A DNA stretch of 41,130 bases from an uncultured Alphaproteobacteria bacterium (GCA_937892955.1 CALBKH010000016.1:1-41130), one strand, 5' to 3'; positions 1 to 8,961 are shown, counted from the first letter of the stretch. The notes: generated from the letters alone by a model not told the origin. Numbers and translations are program-made.

Positions 1-1
1 C

Positions 2-55
2 GACGCCGTCCTGCGCCAGAACCCGGAAGTCGGCGCCTACAATCAGACGATCTGA
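2..55 (+). CDS. C-terminal tail of an unidentified protein (5' truncated)
   Basis: An open frame enters from the left edge and gives the 17 residues DAVLRQNPEVGAYNQTI followed by TGA at 53-55. Codon use is G/C-rich at third positions, as in the sure genes nearby, which is the only support for calling it coding. The tail is too short to assign a family. The odd feature is that its stop codon is also the first three bases of the 130-bp folded repeat that follows, the same arrangement as at the 3' end of the deacetylase gene near 40958. Confidence 0.45.
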   Translation, partial: DAVLRQNPEVGAYNQTI

Positions 56-182
56 TACCGAGCGGATGAAGTTCTGACCTGTTCGGAACTTCATCCGCGA
101 AGGCGAGCCCGAACGGGCGTCGGCCGGTCAGGCCGCAACCCACGAAATTCGGACGAGTCCGAATTTCGTGGACTCGGTATGA
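53..182. repeat. 130-bp folded (cloverleaf-like) interspersed repeat, copy A
   Basis: This segment matches 40956-41085 in the same orientation over 130 bp with 10 differences and no gaps, and similarity stops sharply at both ends. The ends pair as an 8-bp outer stem (ATACCGAG at 55-62 with CTCGGTAT at 173-180). Inside are a long hairpin at 62-98 (pairs 62-77 with 83-98, one G-T wobble), short GC hairpins at 107-118 and 122-134, and a 14-bp hairpin at 140-171 with a CGAG tetraloop. It begins with the TGA stop of the upstream gene. There is no T-run, so it is not a classical terminator. It resembles ERIC or REPIN elements in size and symmetry, but I do not recognise its sequence. Confidence 0.9.
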
Positions 183-385
183 GCTGTCGACGGATCTCTC
201 TGCGGCGGTTCCGCAGCGATGCGAAGGGCGCGGAACCTCTCCGAGTGTTTCGTCGCGGCAACTCGCCATCACGAAACGGCGACGACGCGACGACACCCGC
301 TGACATGTCTCGTCGCCTGCCCTAATTTCCTCTTTCCGCACCGTGCCGTTTCGGGACGATGACGACGACGAGGAGATGCCGAGGA

Positions 386-1099
386 ATGACGAGCCGCAGC
401 CGCGACGCCGACCGCCCCGAGACCCGCCTGATCGCGACCCGCCGCGCCGCCCTCCTCGGACTGCCGCTGTTCCTCGCCGGCTGCGCCGCCGGCGGCCGCA
501 TGCGGTCGATCCCCGGCTCCGGCGTCGGCTCCTTCGCCTTCGCCTCCCCCGCCGGCGACTGGCGCACCATCTACGCCGCACGCCGCGACAACGGCCGCGA
601 GATCGAAGCGCTCGACATGTCGCGCATCGACCGCCAGTACCTGCGCCACACCGTCGCCTGGGCCGGCGACGAGGCGCCCGGCACCATCGTCGTCGACCCC
701 TACGAGCGCTTCCTCTATCACGTCGAAAGCCGCGACCGGACGACCCGCTACGGCGTCGGTGTCGGTCGCGAGGGCTTCTCCTGGGCCGGACGCGCCCGTA
801 TCGGCGGCAAGTCCGGTCCGTGGCCGACCTGGACGCCGCCGCACGAGATGACGTTGCGCGACAAGGCCGCGGCGAAATGGGCCGGCGGCATGCCCGGCGG
901 CCCCGACAACCCGCTCGGCGCCCGCGCCCTCTATCTCTTCCAGGGCAGCCGCGACACGCTCTACCGCATCCACGGCAACAACGACGAGACCAGCATCGGC
1001 AAGGCGGTGTCGTCGGGCTGCATCCGCATGCTCAACCACGACGTCGTCGATCTCTACGGCCGCGTCGGTGTCGGCACGCCGGTGATCGTGCTGGGCTGA
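386..1099 (+). CDS. L,D-transpeptidase family lipoprotein (YkuD domain)
   Basis: Predicted periplasmic, membrane-anchored L,D-transpeptidase, a family that makes 3-3 peptidoglycan cross-links or attaches proteins to the wall. Numbering from the ATG at 386 gives 237 residues. Residues about 15-33 form a signal peptide with twin arginines (TRRAALLG) and a lipobox LAGC, so Cys33 should be lipidated. The YkuD signature sits at the C-terminus: His196 in RIHGNN and Cys212 in SSGCIRM, the catalytic pair. An ATG at 359 is in frame but has no clear ribosome site; the ATG at 386 has GAGGAG at 371-376. The gene stands alone between the folded repeat and genes on the other strand, and I see nothing distinct in the 200 bases before it. 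Whether it cross-links peptidoglycan or anchors outer-membrane proteins cannot be told from sequence. Confidence 0.9.
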   Translation: MTSRSRDADRPETRLIATRRAALLGLPLFLAGCAAGGRMRSIPGSGVGSFAFASPAGDWRTIYAARRDNGREIEALDMSRIDRQYLRHTVAWAGDEAPGTIVVDPYERFLYHVESRDRTTRYGVGVGREGFSWAGRARIGGKSGPWPTWTPPHEMTLRDKAAAKWAGGMPGGPDNPLGARALYLFQGSRDTLYRIHGNNDETSIGKAVSSGCIRMLNHDVVDLYGRVGVGTPVIVLG

Positions 1100-1192
1100 T
1101 CGTCCTCGGCCGAGCTTCGTGATGCGAAAGGGTAGCACCCCGGGTCTCCCTCCCCGGCGCCGCTCCGTACGTCCTCGATTCCGCTGCTTCGC

Positions 1193-2023
1193 TCACACCT
1201 CGACCGGCGCCACCAGCCGCCGGTAGAGGTGCCACGTGGTGTGGCCGAGGATCGGCAGCACCACGAAGAGCCCGACGAAGGCGGGGATGACCGCCACGAA
1301 CATCAGCGCCGTGACGATCGCCGCCCAGGAGAGCATCGTCTTGGGATTGGCGATCACCGCCTTCACCGAGGTGATCATCGCGGTGATGAAGTCGACCTCG
1401 CGATCGAGCAGGATCGGGAACGACACCACCGTCAGCGTGAAGGCGACGAGCGACACGATCGCCCCGTCGAGGTGGACCAGCACCAGGAACAGGAAGCCCT
1501 CCGGCGTGCTCGTCGCCACGTGGAGGAATTCGGTCGCCGTGGTGAAGTTCTTCAGGCCCAGGCACAGCACCAGCAGAATGCGGACCTGATACATCCACAT
1601 CAGGAAGATGAAGAGGGTGACGAAGGCCATCCAGCCGAGCTCGCGCCGGCTCTGGTCGAACATCGCCCCGAGGATGCCGCGCCACGCGAGCGGCAACCCC
1701 GCCTCTCGCCGCCGGCTGACTTCGTAACAGCCGACCGCCACGAAGGGGCCGAGGAGGGCGAAACCGGTGGCGAAGGGATAGGTCAGATAACCGATGCCGA
1801 CGCCGAAGGTCAGCCACACCAGGAACAGCCCGCCGATCGCGTAGAAGCCGCCGAAGAACAAGCCGTAGAGCGGCGCGGCGCGGAAGTCGGCGAGCCCGGC
1901 GGCGAAGGCCTCGGCGATGTCGCGGCCGTCGATGTTGCGCACCTTCGGCTGGCGCCGGCGGTGTTCCTCCGCCGCTTCCGCGCTTCGGCCGGGATCGGTG
2001 GACATCGTGTTCGCGTCGCTCAT
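1193..2023 (-). CDS. DUF2189 family integral membrane protein
   Basis: 276-residue predicted inner-membrane protein. The first 30 residues are polar, then hydrophobic stretches follow at about 53-75, 77-100 and 130-155, with further ones towards the C-terminus, so about six membrane spans are likely. The pattern NIDGRDIAEAFAAGLADF before the first span, followed by glycine-rich spans, is typical of DUF2189 proteins of alphaproteobacteria, whose function is unknown. It lies upstream on the same strand as the transglutaminase gene region but is separated from it by 116 bases, so it may have its own promoter. An internal ATG seven codons in is an alternative start. The family call rests on remembered resemblance. 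Confidence 0.8.
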   Translation of the reverse strand: MSDANTMSTDPGRSAEAAEEHRRRQPKVRNIDGRDIAEAFAAGLADFRAAPLYGLFFGGFYAIGGLFLVWLTFGVGIGYLTYPFATGFALLGPFVAVGCYEVSRRREAGLPLAWRGILGAMFDQSRRELGWMAFVTLFIFLMWMYQVRILLVLCLGLKNFTTATEFLHVATSTPEGFLFLVLVHLDGAIVSLVAFTLTVVSFPILLDREVDFITAMITSVKAVIANPKTMLSWAAIVTALMFVAVIPAFVGLFVVLPILGHTTWHLYRRLVAPVEV

Positions 2024-2139
2024 GGTCGCCCCTCCGCTCGCGTCGGCCCCACGCGCGATCGTTTCCGACCGGGATGCGATCGTCCGAACGTCTGTTTGGA
2101 TCGATTAGATCCGCGCGTCCGCACCATTTGCAAGGGGAT

Positions 2140-3081
2140 TCACATAGTCGAAGGCGAGAACTCGGCCGTTTCTGCCACAATGTCGGGCGACGTCGCCTCC
2201 GGCGCGTCGACCTCGACCACGTCGACCGCCACGGCGAGGCCCTGCGAGCCGGCCGACAGGATGATGCCGGTCACCGGCGAGACGTCGGTGTAGTCGCGGC
2301 CGTGGCCGACGACGATGTGATCGGTGGCGACGGCGATGCCGTTGGTCGGATCGAAGCCGATCCAGCCGAGCTCGACGCCGCACCACACCTCGACCCAGGC
2401 GTGCATGGCATCCGCCCCGGCGAGCCTCGCTTCGCCCGGCGGCGGCACGGTCCTGAGATAGCCGCTGACATAGGCCGCCGGCAGGCCGAGACCGCGTAGG
2501 CCCGCGATCATCACATGGGCGAAGTCCTGGCACACGCCGCGCCGTTCCGAGAACGCTTTGGCGAGCGGCGTCGCCACGTCGGTGGCGTGGGGATCGTAGG
2601 CGAAGTCCGCGTGGATCCGCCGGGTCAGGTCGAGGGCGCCGGCGACGATCGACCGCCCGGGCGGAAACGACGACGCCGCCCAATCGGTCACCGGCGGGGT
2701 GAGCGGCACCCAGCGCGAGGGAAACAGGAAGTGGACCGGATCGTCGGGCGCCAGTGAGACGGAGCCGGCGGCGAGATCGCGGATCGTCTCGTGCGCCGGA
2801 CTCGGGTCGGGGTCGAGCGACGGCGGCGGCGCCACCGTGACGCGGGCGGTGGCGCGGATGGTGAGGCGGCGATGCGACCGGCGGAAACCGACGCGGGTGA
2901 CGTGGTTGCCCCAGAAGTCGAGCCCGTCGACGAGACCTGAGGCCGGAGGGTCGACCACCAGATCGGAGACGTGGACCCGCTGGCCGCGCCGCTCGATCGG
3001 GATCAGGCGCAACGCACAGTCGGCGAAGGGCACCGCCGCGCCCCAATCGTAGACCGTGACCTGGGTGACGTCGTAACGCAT
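2140..3081 (-). CDS. transglutaminase-like protease/ligase (COG1305 type)
   Basis: 313-residue protein with an N-terminal beta-rich domain (about 1-150) and a transglutaminase-like core. The catalytic triad is visible: Cys184 in RRGVCQDFAH, His227 in ADAMHAWVEVW and Asp244 in GWIGFDPTNG. Bacterial members are papain-fold enzymes that cleave or transfer at amide bonds; the substrate is unknown. There is no signal peptide, so it is probably cytoplasmic. The start lies 4 bases after the stop of the ATP-grasp/alpha-E gene, so the two are almost certainly co-transcribed and perhaps translationally coupled. With the larger transglutaminase-DUF2126 protein at the head of the cluster it forms a conserved neighbourhood predicted to make and trim small peptides or peptide tags. 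Confidence 0.92.
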   Translation of the reverse strand: MRYDVTQVTVYDWGAAVPFADCALRLIPIERRGQRVHVSDLVVDPPASGLVDGLDFWGNHVTRVGFRRSHRRLTIRATARVTVAPPPSLDPDPSPAHETIRDLAAGSVSLAPDDPVHFLFPSRWVPLTPPVTDWAASSFPPGRSIVAGALDLTRRIHADFAYDPHATDVATPLAKAFSERRGVCQDFAHVMIAGLRGLGLPAAYVSGYLRTVPPPGEARLAGADAMHAWVEVWCGVELGWIGFDPTNGIAVATDHIVVGHGRDYTDVSPVTGIILSAGSQGLAVAVDVVEVDAPEATSPDIVAETAEFSPSTM

Positions 3082-3085
3082 CGCC

Positions 3086-5596
3086 TCACTCGTCCGTCTC
3101 GTCGTCGGCGAGCGGCACGGTCCGCCCGAACCAATGCGCCGTCACCTGATCCGAGATCGCCATCAGTTCGATCTCGATCGCCTCGATGCGCGAGATGTCG
3201 AAGGCGCCGGCGTCGCTGGTCTCGAGCGTCGTGACGAGGCGTTGGGCCAGTCGTTCCGCCGGTTCCAGCAGGTCGCCCTCGCTGCGCCCGGTGAGCCGGG
3301 AGAGGTGTTCGACGATGCGCGCCACCTGATAGGCGACCGCCCGCGGATGACCCTCGTCGAGCAGCACCAGATCGAGCACCGGCCGCCGCGCCGGACCGGA
3401 GAGGTACCGGCTGTGATAGGTCACCCGCCCGTCGGCGAGGTCGAGCAGCAGATCGAGCGCCTCCGAGCCGGAATCCGGCCCGGTGAAGGTCCGCGCCGCT
3501 CGCGACAGGCCGATGCCGCGCTCGATCCGCCGCCCGAGATCGAAGAAGCGCCAGCCTTCGCGCCGGTTCATGGTGTCGTGGGCGAGACCGACGATGGCGG
3601 CGAGGGTTCTGAGCGCCCGCTCGATCTCGCCGAACACCGGCGCCGCTCGCCGTTCGTCGTCGCCGCGCAGCTTGGATTGCTCCTCGAGGTCGAGCAGCGC
3701 CCGCCAACAGTCGGGCGACAGGCGGTCGCGCACCACCGCCCCGGTCCGATGCGCCGCCGCCACCAGAGAGGCGACCGACCCCGGCATGGCGCCCCACAGC
3801 GCCGCCGTCGCGGTTTCTTCGACCCCCCGCGTCTCCGCCACCGCCCCCCAGCCGACGAGCTGCCTCCCGATCCGCCGGGCGAGGCCGCCGGAGGTTTCGG
3901 CGACGCCGTCGTCGCCGTGACCGGCCAGCGCCCGCAACAGGCGCAACGTCGTCTCCGCCCGCTCCAGATAGCGGCCCAACCAGAAGAGATTGTCGGCGAC
4001 GCGCGCCGGCAGGATGCCGTTGTCGCGACGGATCTCCGCGGCTTCCGCATCGGGCACCAGCCGGGTCTCGGCGCGCGCCGGCGTGGCACCTCCGAGCACC
4101 CAGACGTCGGCGGAGCGACCGCCGCGCTGCATCGACAGGTTGCGCACGTCCTCGCGCTCGGAGATACGGGCGAGACCGCCCGGCATCACCGTCCAGCCGT
4201 TCGGCGTCCGCGCCGCGAAGATACGCACCGCGAAGGGGCGCGGCACGAGGCGGCCCTTCTCCCACACCGGCGCGGTGGAGAGACGCAGCGGTTCGCGCCC
4301 GACGAAATCGACGCCGCGGCGTTCGAGCAGGTTGGCGATGCGCCCCTTCTCCGCGGCGGAGAGACGCGAGCCGAGCACACCGGTCGAATCGAGCGTGCCG
4401 CGCAGCGACCGCCCGAAGGCCGGCGACAGCATCAGACGGTCGAGGTTCGCCGTCACGGTCCTGCGCGCCGCCGCCTCACCGCACCACCAGGTGGCGACGT
4501 TGGGAAGGCGCAGGTCCTCGCCGAGCAGACGCCGGGAAATCCCCGGCAGGTAGCCGGCGAGCGCCGGCGCTTCGACCAGGCCGGAGCCGAGCGCATTGGC
4601 GACGACGACGCGGCCGTGACGGACCGCCTCGACGAGCCCGGCCACACCGAGCCGCGACGACGGATCGAGTTCCAGGGGATCGGCCCAATCGGAGTCGATA
4701 CGACGGACCAGCACGTCGACCGGCCGCGGTCCTTCGACGGTGCGCACCGCCACACCCTCGGGCGAGGCCACCAGATCGCTGCCCTCGACCAGCTGGAAGC
4801 CGAGGACCCGGGCGAGATAGGCGTGTTCGAAATAGGTCTCGTTCCACGGGCCGGGGGTCAGCAGCGCGATGCGCGGATCCTCGCGCCCGCTCGCCGCCGC
4901 GAGGCCGGATCGCATCGCCTGGAAGAACGGCCCCTGGCGCTCGACCCCGAGCGCGTCGAAGAACTCCGGCAACGCCCGCGACAGGGCGATCCGGTTCTCG
5001 ATGGCGTAGCCGGCGCCCGACGGCGCCTGCGTGCGATCGGCGAGAACCCACCACCGCCCGTCCGGCGCCCGGCTGACGTCGGCCGCATAGAGATGGAGAT
5101 GCGCCCCGCCCTTCGGCCGTAGACCGGCCAGCGGCGGCAGGAACTCCGGATTGCCGGCGACCAATGCCGCCGGCAGTACGCCTTCGCCGACGAGACGCCC
5201 CTCGCCCATCAGGTCGTCGAGGATCGCCTCGAACAGGCGGGCGCGTTGCAGGACGCCCTCCGCCAGCCCCGCCCAGTCGGCCGCGTCGATGACGATCGGC
5301 AGATGGGCGAGCGGCCAAGGCCGCTCCACTTCCGCCTCGTCGCCGTAGACGCGATAGACCACGCCCGATTCGGCGAGCCGCCGGTCGGCCTCGGCGAAGC
5401 GCCGCTCGAGTTGGCCGCGGCCGAGCGCCGCCAGCCGGCCGAGCAGATCCTTCCAGTGCGGCCGGAGGCGGCCGGTCGCATCGACCAACTCGTCGTGGAC
5501 GCCCGGCACCGGGCGATAGCCGACGAGCAGCGGAGCGAGATCGCCGTCGATCTCACCCGTCCATCGCATCGCCAACTCGAGCTGCGTCGACGCCAC
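3086..5596 (-). CDS. fused circularly permuted ATP-grasp (type 2) and alpha-E domain protein
   Basis: 836-residue protein joining two proteins that are often separate genes. Residues about 1-480 are a circularly permuted ATP-grasp domain (DUF404/DUF407 type): the segment around WWVLADRTQAPSGAGYAIENR (near residue 190) and the acidic and asparagine-rich segments that follow (RRIDSD, ANALGSG) match its usual motifs. From about 530 to 820 comes an all-helical alpha-E domain opening with ADNLFWLGRYLERAE. ATP-grasp enzymes of this class are predicted amidoligases that couple ATP hydrolysis to peptide-bond formation; the alpha-E domain is thought to be their partner. The fusion fixes the partnership at 1:1. 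The gene is 25 bases downstream of the DUF2126 gene and 4 bases upstream of the small transglutaminase. The product is unknown. Confidence 0.9.
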   Translation of the reverse strand: MASTQLELAMRWTGEIDGDLAPLLVGYRPVPGVHDELVDATGRLRPHWKDLLGRLAALGRGQLERRFAEADRRLAESGVVYRVYGDEAEVERPWPLAHLPIVIDAADWAGLAEGVLQRARLFEAILDDLMGEGRLVGEGVLPAALVAGNPEFLPPLAGLRPKGGAHLHLYAADVSRAPDGRWWVLADRTQAPSGAGYAIENRIALSRALPEFFDALGVERQGPFFQAMRSGLAAASGREDPRIALLTPGPWNETYFEHAYLARVLGFQLVEGSDLVASPEGVAVRTVEGPRPVDVLVRRIDSDWADPLELDPSSRLGVAGLVEAVRHGRVVVANALGSGLVEAPALAGYLPGISRRLLGEDLRLPNVATWWCGEAAARRTVTANLDRLMLSPAFGRSLRGTLDSTGVLGSRLSAAEKGRIANLLERRGVDFVGREPLRLSTAPVWEKGRLVPRPFAVRIFAARTPNGWTVMPGGLARISEREDVRNLSMQRGGRSADVWVLGGATPARAETRLVPDAEAAEIRRDNGILPARVADNLFWLGRYLERAETTLRLLRALAGHGDDGVAETSGGLARRIGRQLVGWGAVAETRGVEETATAALWGAMPGSVASLVAAAHRTGAVVRDRLSPDCWRALLDLEEQSKLRGDDERRAAPVFGEIERALRTLAAIVGLAHDTMNRREGWRFFDLGRRIERGIGLSRAARTFTGPDSGSEALDLLLDLADGRVTYHSRYLSGPARRPVLDLVLLDEGHPRAVAYQVARIVEHLSRLTGRSEGDLLEPAERLAQRLVTTLETSDAGAFDISRIEAIEIELMAISDQVTAHWFGRTVPLADDETDE

Positions 5597-5621
5597 CTCG
5601 CCCCCCGCGCGGTCCCCTTCC

Positions 5622-8600
5622 TCAGCCGCGAGTGGGCGGGCGTCGGAGGTCGAGTGTCAAGGGGTATTCCCCGGTTCTCTCCGGCTGCGGCACCACGACG
5701 AAGCCCGGCGTGTGTCCGTGGTCGATGAATCGGGCGAGACGACGCGCCTCCGCCTCGTAGGAATTGACCGGGAAGGTCTCGTAGTTGCGCCCTCCCGGAT
5801 GGGCGACGTGATAGACGCAGCCGCCGATCGACCGGCCCGTCCACTTGTCGAGGATGTCGAAAGTGATCGGTGCCTGCGGCGGGATCGTCGGATGGAAGCC
5901 GGAGGCCGGCTGCCACGCCTTGAAGCGCACGCCCGCCACCGCCTCGCCGGTCACCCCGGTCGAGGTGAGCGGCACCGGCCGGCCATTGGCGGTGATCATG
6001 TGGCGCGTCGGGTTGAAACCCTCGACCTTGACCTGCAGGCGTTCGACCGAGGAGTCGACGAAACGCACCGTACCGCCGACCGCGCCCTCCTCGCCGGTGA
6101 CGTGCCACGGCTCCAGCGCCTGACGGATCTCGAGCTTCACGCCGGCGTGCTCGACCGTGCCGTAATAGGGGAAGCGGAACTCGTATTGCGCCTTGAACCA
6201 CAGCGGATCGAAGGCGTATCCGGCCCCCTTCAGGTCGTCGAGAACCCCGAGGAAATCCTCCCAGACGAAGTGGCCGAGCATGAAGCGATCGTGCAGCGCC
6301 GTGCCCCAACGCACGAACTCGCCCGACTGCGGCTCCCGCCACAGCCACGCGATCAGCGCCCTGAGGAGGAGTTGCTGGGCGAGCGACATGCGCGCATCCG
6401 GCGGCATCTCGAAGGAACGGAACTCGACCAGCCCGAGCCGGCCGGTCGGCCCGTCCGGCGAATAGAGCTTGTCGATGCAGATCTCGGTGCGATGTGTGTT
6501 GCCCGAGACGTCGACGAGGAGATTGCGGAACAGCCGGTCGACCAGCCACGGCGGCGGCGGCCATCCCTCACCCGGTGACGGCACCGAGGCCATGGCGATC
6601 TCGAGTTCGTAGAGCGTGTCGTGCCGGGCCTCGTCGATGCGCGGCGCCTGGGAGGTCGGGCCGATGAACAGGCCGGAGAAGAGATAGCTGAGCGAGGGAT
6701 GGCGCTGCCAATAGAGCACCAGGCTCTTCAGGAGATCCGGCCGCCGCAGGAACGGACTGTCGGACGGCCAGCGCGAACCCACCACCACGTGGTTGCCGCC
6801 GCCGGTGCCGGTGTGGCGGCCGTCGACCATGAACTTCTCGGTGCCGAGCCGCGACCAGCGGGCCTCCTCGTAGAGCTTGGAGGTGATCTCGACGCACTCG
6901 CTCCACGACGCCGCCGGCTGGACGTTGACCTCGATGACGCCGGGATCGGGCGTGACCTTGATCACCTCGAGCCGCGGATCGAACGGCGGCGGATAGCCTT
7001 CGATGTGGACGGGCAGACGATGCGTCTCGGCCGCCGCCTCGACCGCCGCCAAGAGTTCGAGATAGTCGTCGAGCGTCTGCACCGGCGGCATGAACACGTT
7101 GAGGATGCCGTCGCGCGGCTCGATCGACAGCGCGGTGCGCACCTGATCGGCACCGATCTCCTCGACCCAGCGCTGGGTCACCCGCTGCGCCGGCCCCGAG
7201 CGACGGTAGACCTGGGCGAGGTCGTCCGGATCGGGCAGGTCCGGCCGCTCGACGAAGGGATCGAGTTCCATGATGTAGGGATAGCTCGCCGGCGGGATCC
7301 ACGGCAGCGAGGCGATCGGCAGGCGATAGCCGACGGGGCTGTCACCGGGGATGAGGAACAGCTTGTCGCGCCGGAGCCGCCACTTCTCCGAATACCAACC
7401 CTGGCCGGCCCGGCTCTGCCAGCGCTGCACCGGCAGCACATGGCCGGTCGCGCTGGTCAGACCGCGGTCGAAGACGCGGGCCATGCGATGGCGATCCTCG
7501 GCGTTCTCCAGCTTGGAGTTCGACGGATCGGTGTTGACCGGCAGTTTCGCCTCCTGGACCATCCAGTGGGCCGGGTCTTCGTAGGCCGCCACGACGTAGT
7601 CGCCGCCGATGTCGAGCCGTTCGGCGATGCTCTCGGCGAGGATGCGCGACTGTTCGACCGTCGCGTCGCGGCCGCCGGCCTCCAGCGCCACCAGCGACGG
7701 GTCGCGCCAGATCGGCTTGCCGTCCTTGCGCCAGTAGAGCGCGAAGGCCCAGCGCGGCAGGCTCTCGCCCGGATACCACTTGCCCTGGCCGTAGTGCAGG
7801 AAGCCCCCCGGGGCGAAGCGGGTCCTGAGCCGACGGATCAGGTCGTCGGCGAGCGTCCGCTTGGTCGGCCCGACCGCGGCGGTGTTCCATTCCGCCGACT
7901 GATAATCGTCGATCGACACGAAGGTCGGCTCGCCACCCATGGTGAGCCGTACGTCGTTGCGGACGAGGTCTTCGTCGACGCGCTCACCCAGCGCGTCGAG
8001 CGCCGCCCAGGCGTCGTCGGAGAAGGGCGCGGTGACCCGCGGCTTCTCGGCGATGCGGTCGACCCGCATCCTGAAATCGAAGGTGACTTCCGCCGGATCG
8101 ACCAGACCGGTGATCGGCGCCGCCGAGCGATAGTGCGGCGTGCCGCACAGCGGCAGGTGGCCCTCGCCGGCGAGGAGACCCGATGTCGGATCGAGACCGA
8201 TCCAGCCGGCGCCCGGCAGATAGACCTCGGCCCAGGCGTGCAGATCGGTGAAGTCGTGATCGGTGCCCGACGGCCCGTCGAGCGATTTCACGTCCGGCCT
8301 CAGCTGGATCAGATAGCCCGAGACGAAACGCGCCGCGAGCCCGAGCCGCCGCAGGATCTGGACGAGCAGCCACGCCGTGTCGCGGCACGAGCCGGATTTC
8401 TTCTCCAGCGTCTCGTCCGGCTCCTGGACGCCCGGCTCCATGCGGATGACGTAGCGGATGTCCTGCGACAGGTGGCGATTGAGATCGACCAGGAAATTGA
8501 CGGTGTTGGTCTCGTCGCGCGACAGCCCCGCCAGATAGGCCTCGAACAGCTCGCCCGTCGGCTCGGCCACGAGATAGGGCTTCAGTTCGTATTCGAGTTC

Positions 8601-8924
8601 CGGCTTGTAGGCGAAGGGGAACGTCTCGCCGTATTCCTCGACGAAGAAGTCGAACGGGTTGTAGACCGCCATTTCGGCGATGAGATCGACCTCGATGCGG
8701 AACTCCGTCGTCTTCTCCGGAAAGACGAACCGCGCCGCCCAGTTGCCGTGCGGATCCTGCTGCCAGTTGACGAAGTGGGTCTCCGGCGTCACCCGCAAAG
8801 AATAGCCGGTGACCCGGGTCCGGCAATGCGGCGCCGGCCGCAGCCGGATGATCTGCGGCCCGAGTTGGACCGGTCGATCGTAGGAATAGGCGGTGACGTG
8901 GTGCAGCGCGGTCTGGATGGCCAA
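5622..8924 (-). CDS. large transglutaminase-DUF2126 protein
   Basis: 1100-residue protein heading the cluster. Residues 1-300 form a transglutaminase N-terminal beta domain plus a papain-like core with Cys180 (KKSGSCRDTAW), His229 (DLHAWAEVY) and Asp245 (WIGLDPTSG). The remaining 800 residues match DUF2126 (COG4196) in composition and recurrent motifs such as GGEPTFVSIDD, MEPG and GRHTGTGGGNHVVVG, a histidine- and glycine-rich stretch that could bind a metal or nucleotide. The length is usual for the family. No signal peptide is seen. Established comparative genomics groups this protein with circularly permuted ATP-grasp, alpha-E and transglutaminase genes as a predicted peptide synthesis and modification system. 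No Anbu-type peptidase gene, sometimes part of such clusters, is present in this window. Confidence 0.92.
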   Translation of the reverse strand: MAIQTALHHVTAYSYDRPVQLGPQIIRLRPAPHCRTRVTGYSLRVTPETHFVNWQQDPHGNWAARFVFPEKTTEFRIEVDLIAEMAVYNPFDFFVEEYGETFPFAYKPELEYELKPYLVAEPTGELFEAYLAGLSRDETNTVNFLVDLNRHLSQDIRYVIRMEPGVQEPDETLEKKSGSCRDTAWLLVQILRRLGLAARFVSGYLIQLRPDVKSLDGPSGTDHDFTDLHAWAEVYLPGAGWIGLDPTSGLLAGEGHLPLCGTPHYRSAAPITGLVDPAEVTFDFRMRVDRIAEKPRVTAPFSDDAWAALDALGERVDEDLVRNDVRLTMGGEPTFVSIDDYQSAEWNTAAVGPTKRTLADDLIRRLRTRFAPGGFLHYGQGKWYPGESLPRWAFALYWRKDGKPIWRDPSLVALEAGGRDATVEQSRILAESIAERLDIGGDYVVAAYEDPAHWMVQEAKLPVNTDPSNSKLENAEDRHRMARVFDRGLTSATGHVLPVQRWQSRAGQGWYSEKWRLRRDKLFLIPGDSPVGYRLPIASLPWIPPASYPYIMELDPFVERPDLPDPDDLAQVYRRSGPAQRVTQRWVEEIGADQVRTALSIEPRDGILNVFMPPVQTLDDYLELLAAVEAAAETHRLPVHIEGYPPPFDPRLEVIKVTPDPGVIEVNVQPAASWSECVEITSKLYEEARWSRLGTEKFMVDGRHTGTGGGNHVVVGSRWPSDSPFLRRPDLLKSLVLYWQRHPSLSYLFSGLFIGPTSQAPRIDEARHDTLYELEIAMASVPSPGEGWPPPPWLVDRLFRNLLVDVSGNTHRTEICIDKLYSPDGPTGRLGLVEFRSFEMPPDARMSLAQQLLLRALIAWLWREPQSGEFVRWGTALHDRFMLGHFVWEDFLGVLDDLKGAGYAFDPLWFKAQYEFRFPYYGTVEHAGVKLEIRQALEPWHVTGEEGAVGGTVRFVDSSVERLQVKVEGFNPTRHMITANGRPVPLTSTGVTGEAVAGVRFKAWQPASGFHPTIPPQAPITFDILDKWTGRSIGGCVYHVAHPGGRNYETFPVNSYEAEARRLARFIDHGHTPGFVVVPQPERTGEYPLTLDLRRPPTRG

Positions 8925-8961
8925 GGGATGCCCCTGCTCACGAAATGAACTTTCACAGGTG

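Noticed and set aside
53..182. The cloverleaf-like repeat as a tRNA or a rho-independent terminator
   Set aside because: At 126-130 bp with stems up to 16 bp and no anticodon or T-arm pattern it is not a tRNA; no T-run follows any stem.
91..306. Minus-strand 71-codon frame near the left edge
   Set aside because: It overlaps the folded repeat and has no recognisable motif or ribosome site.
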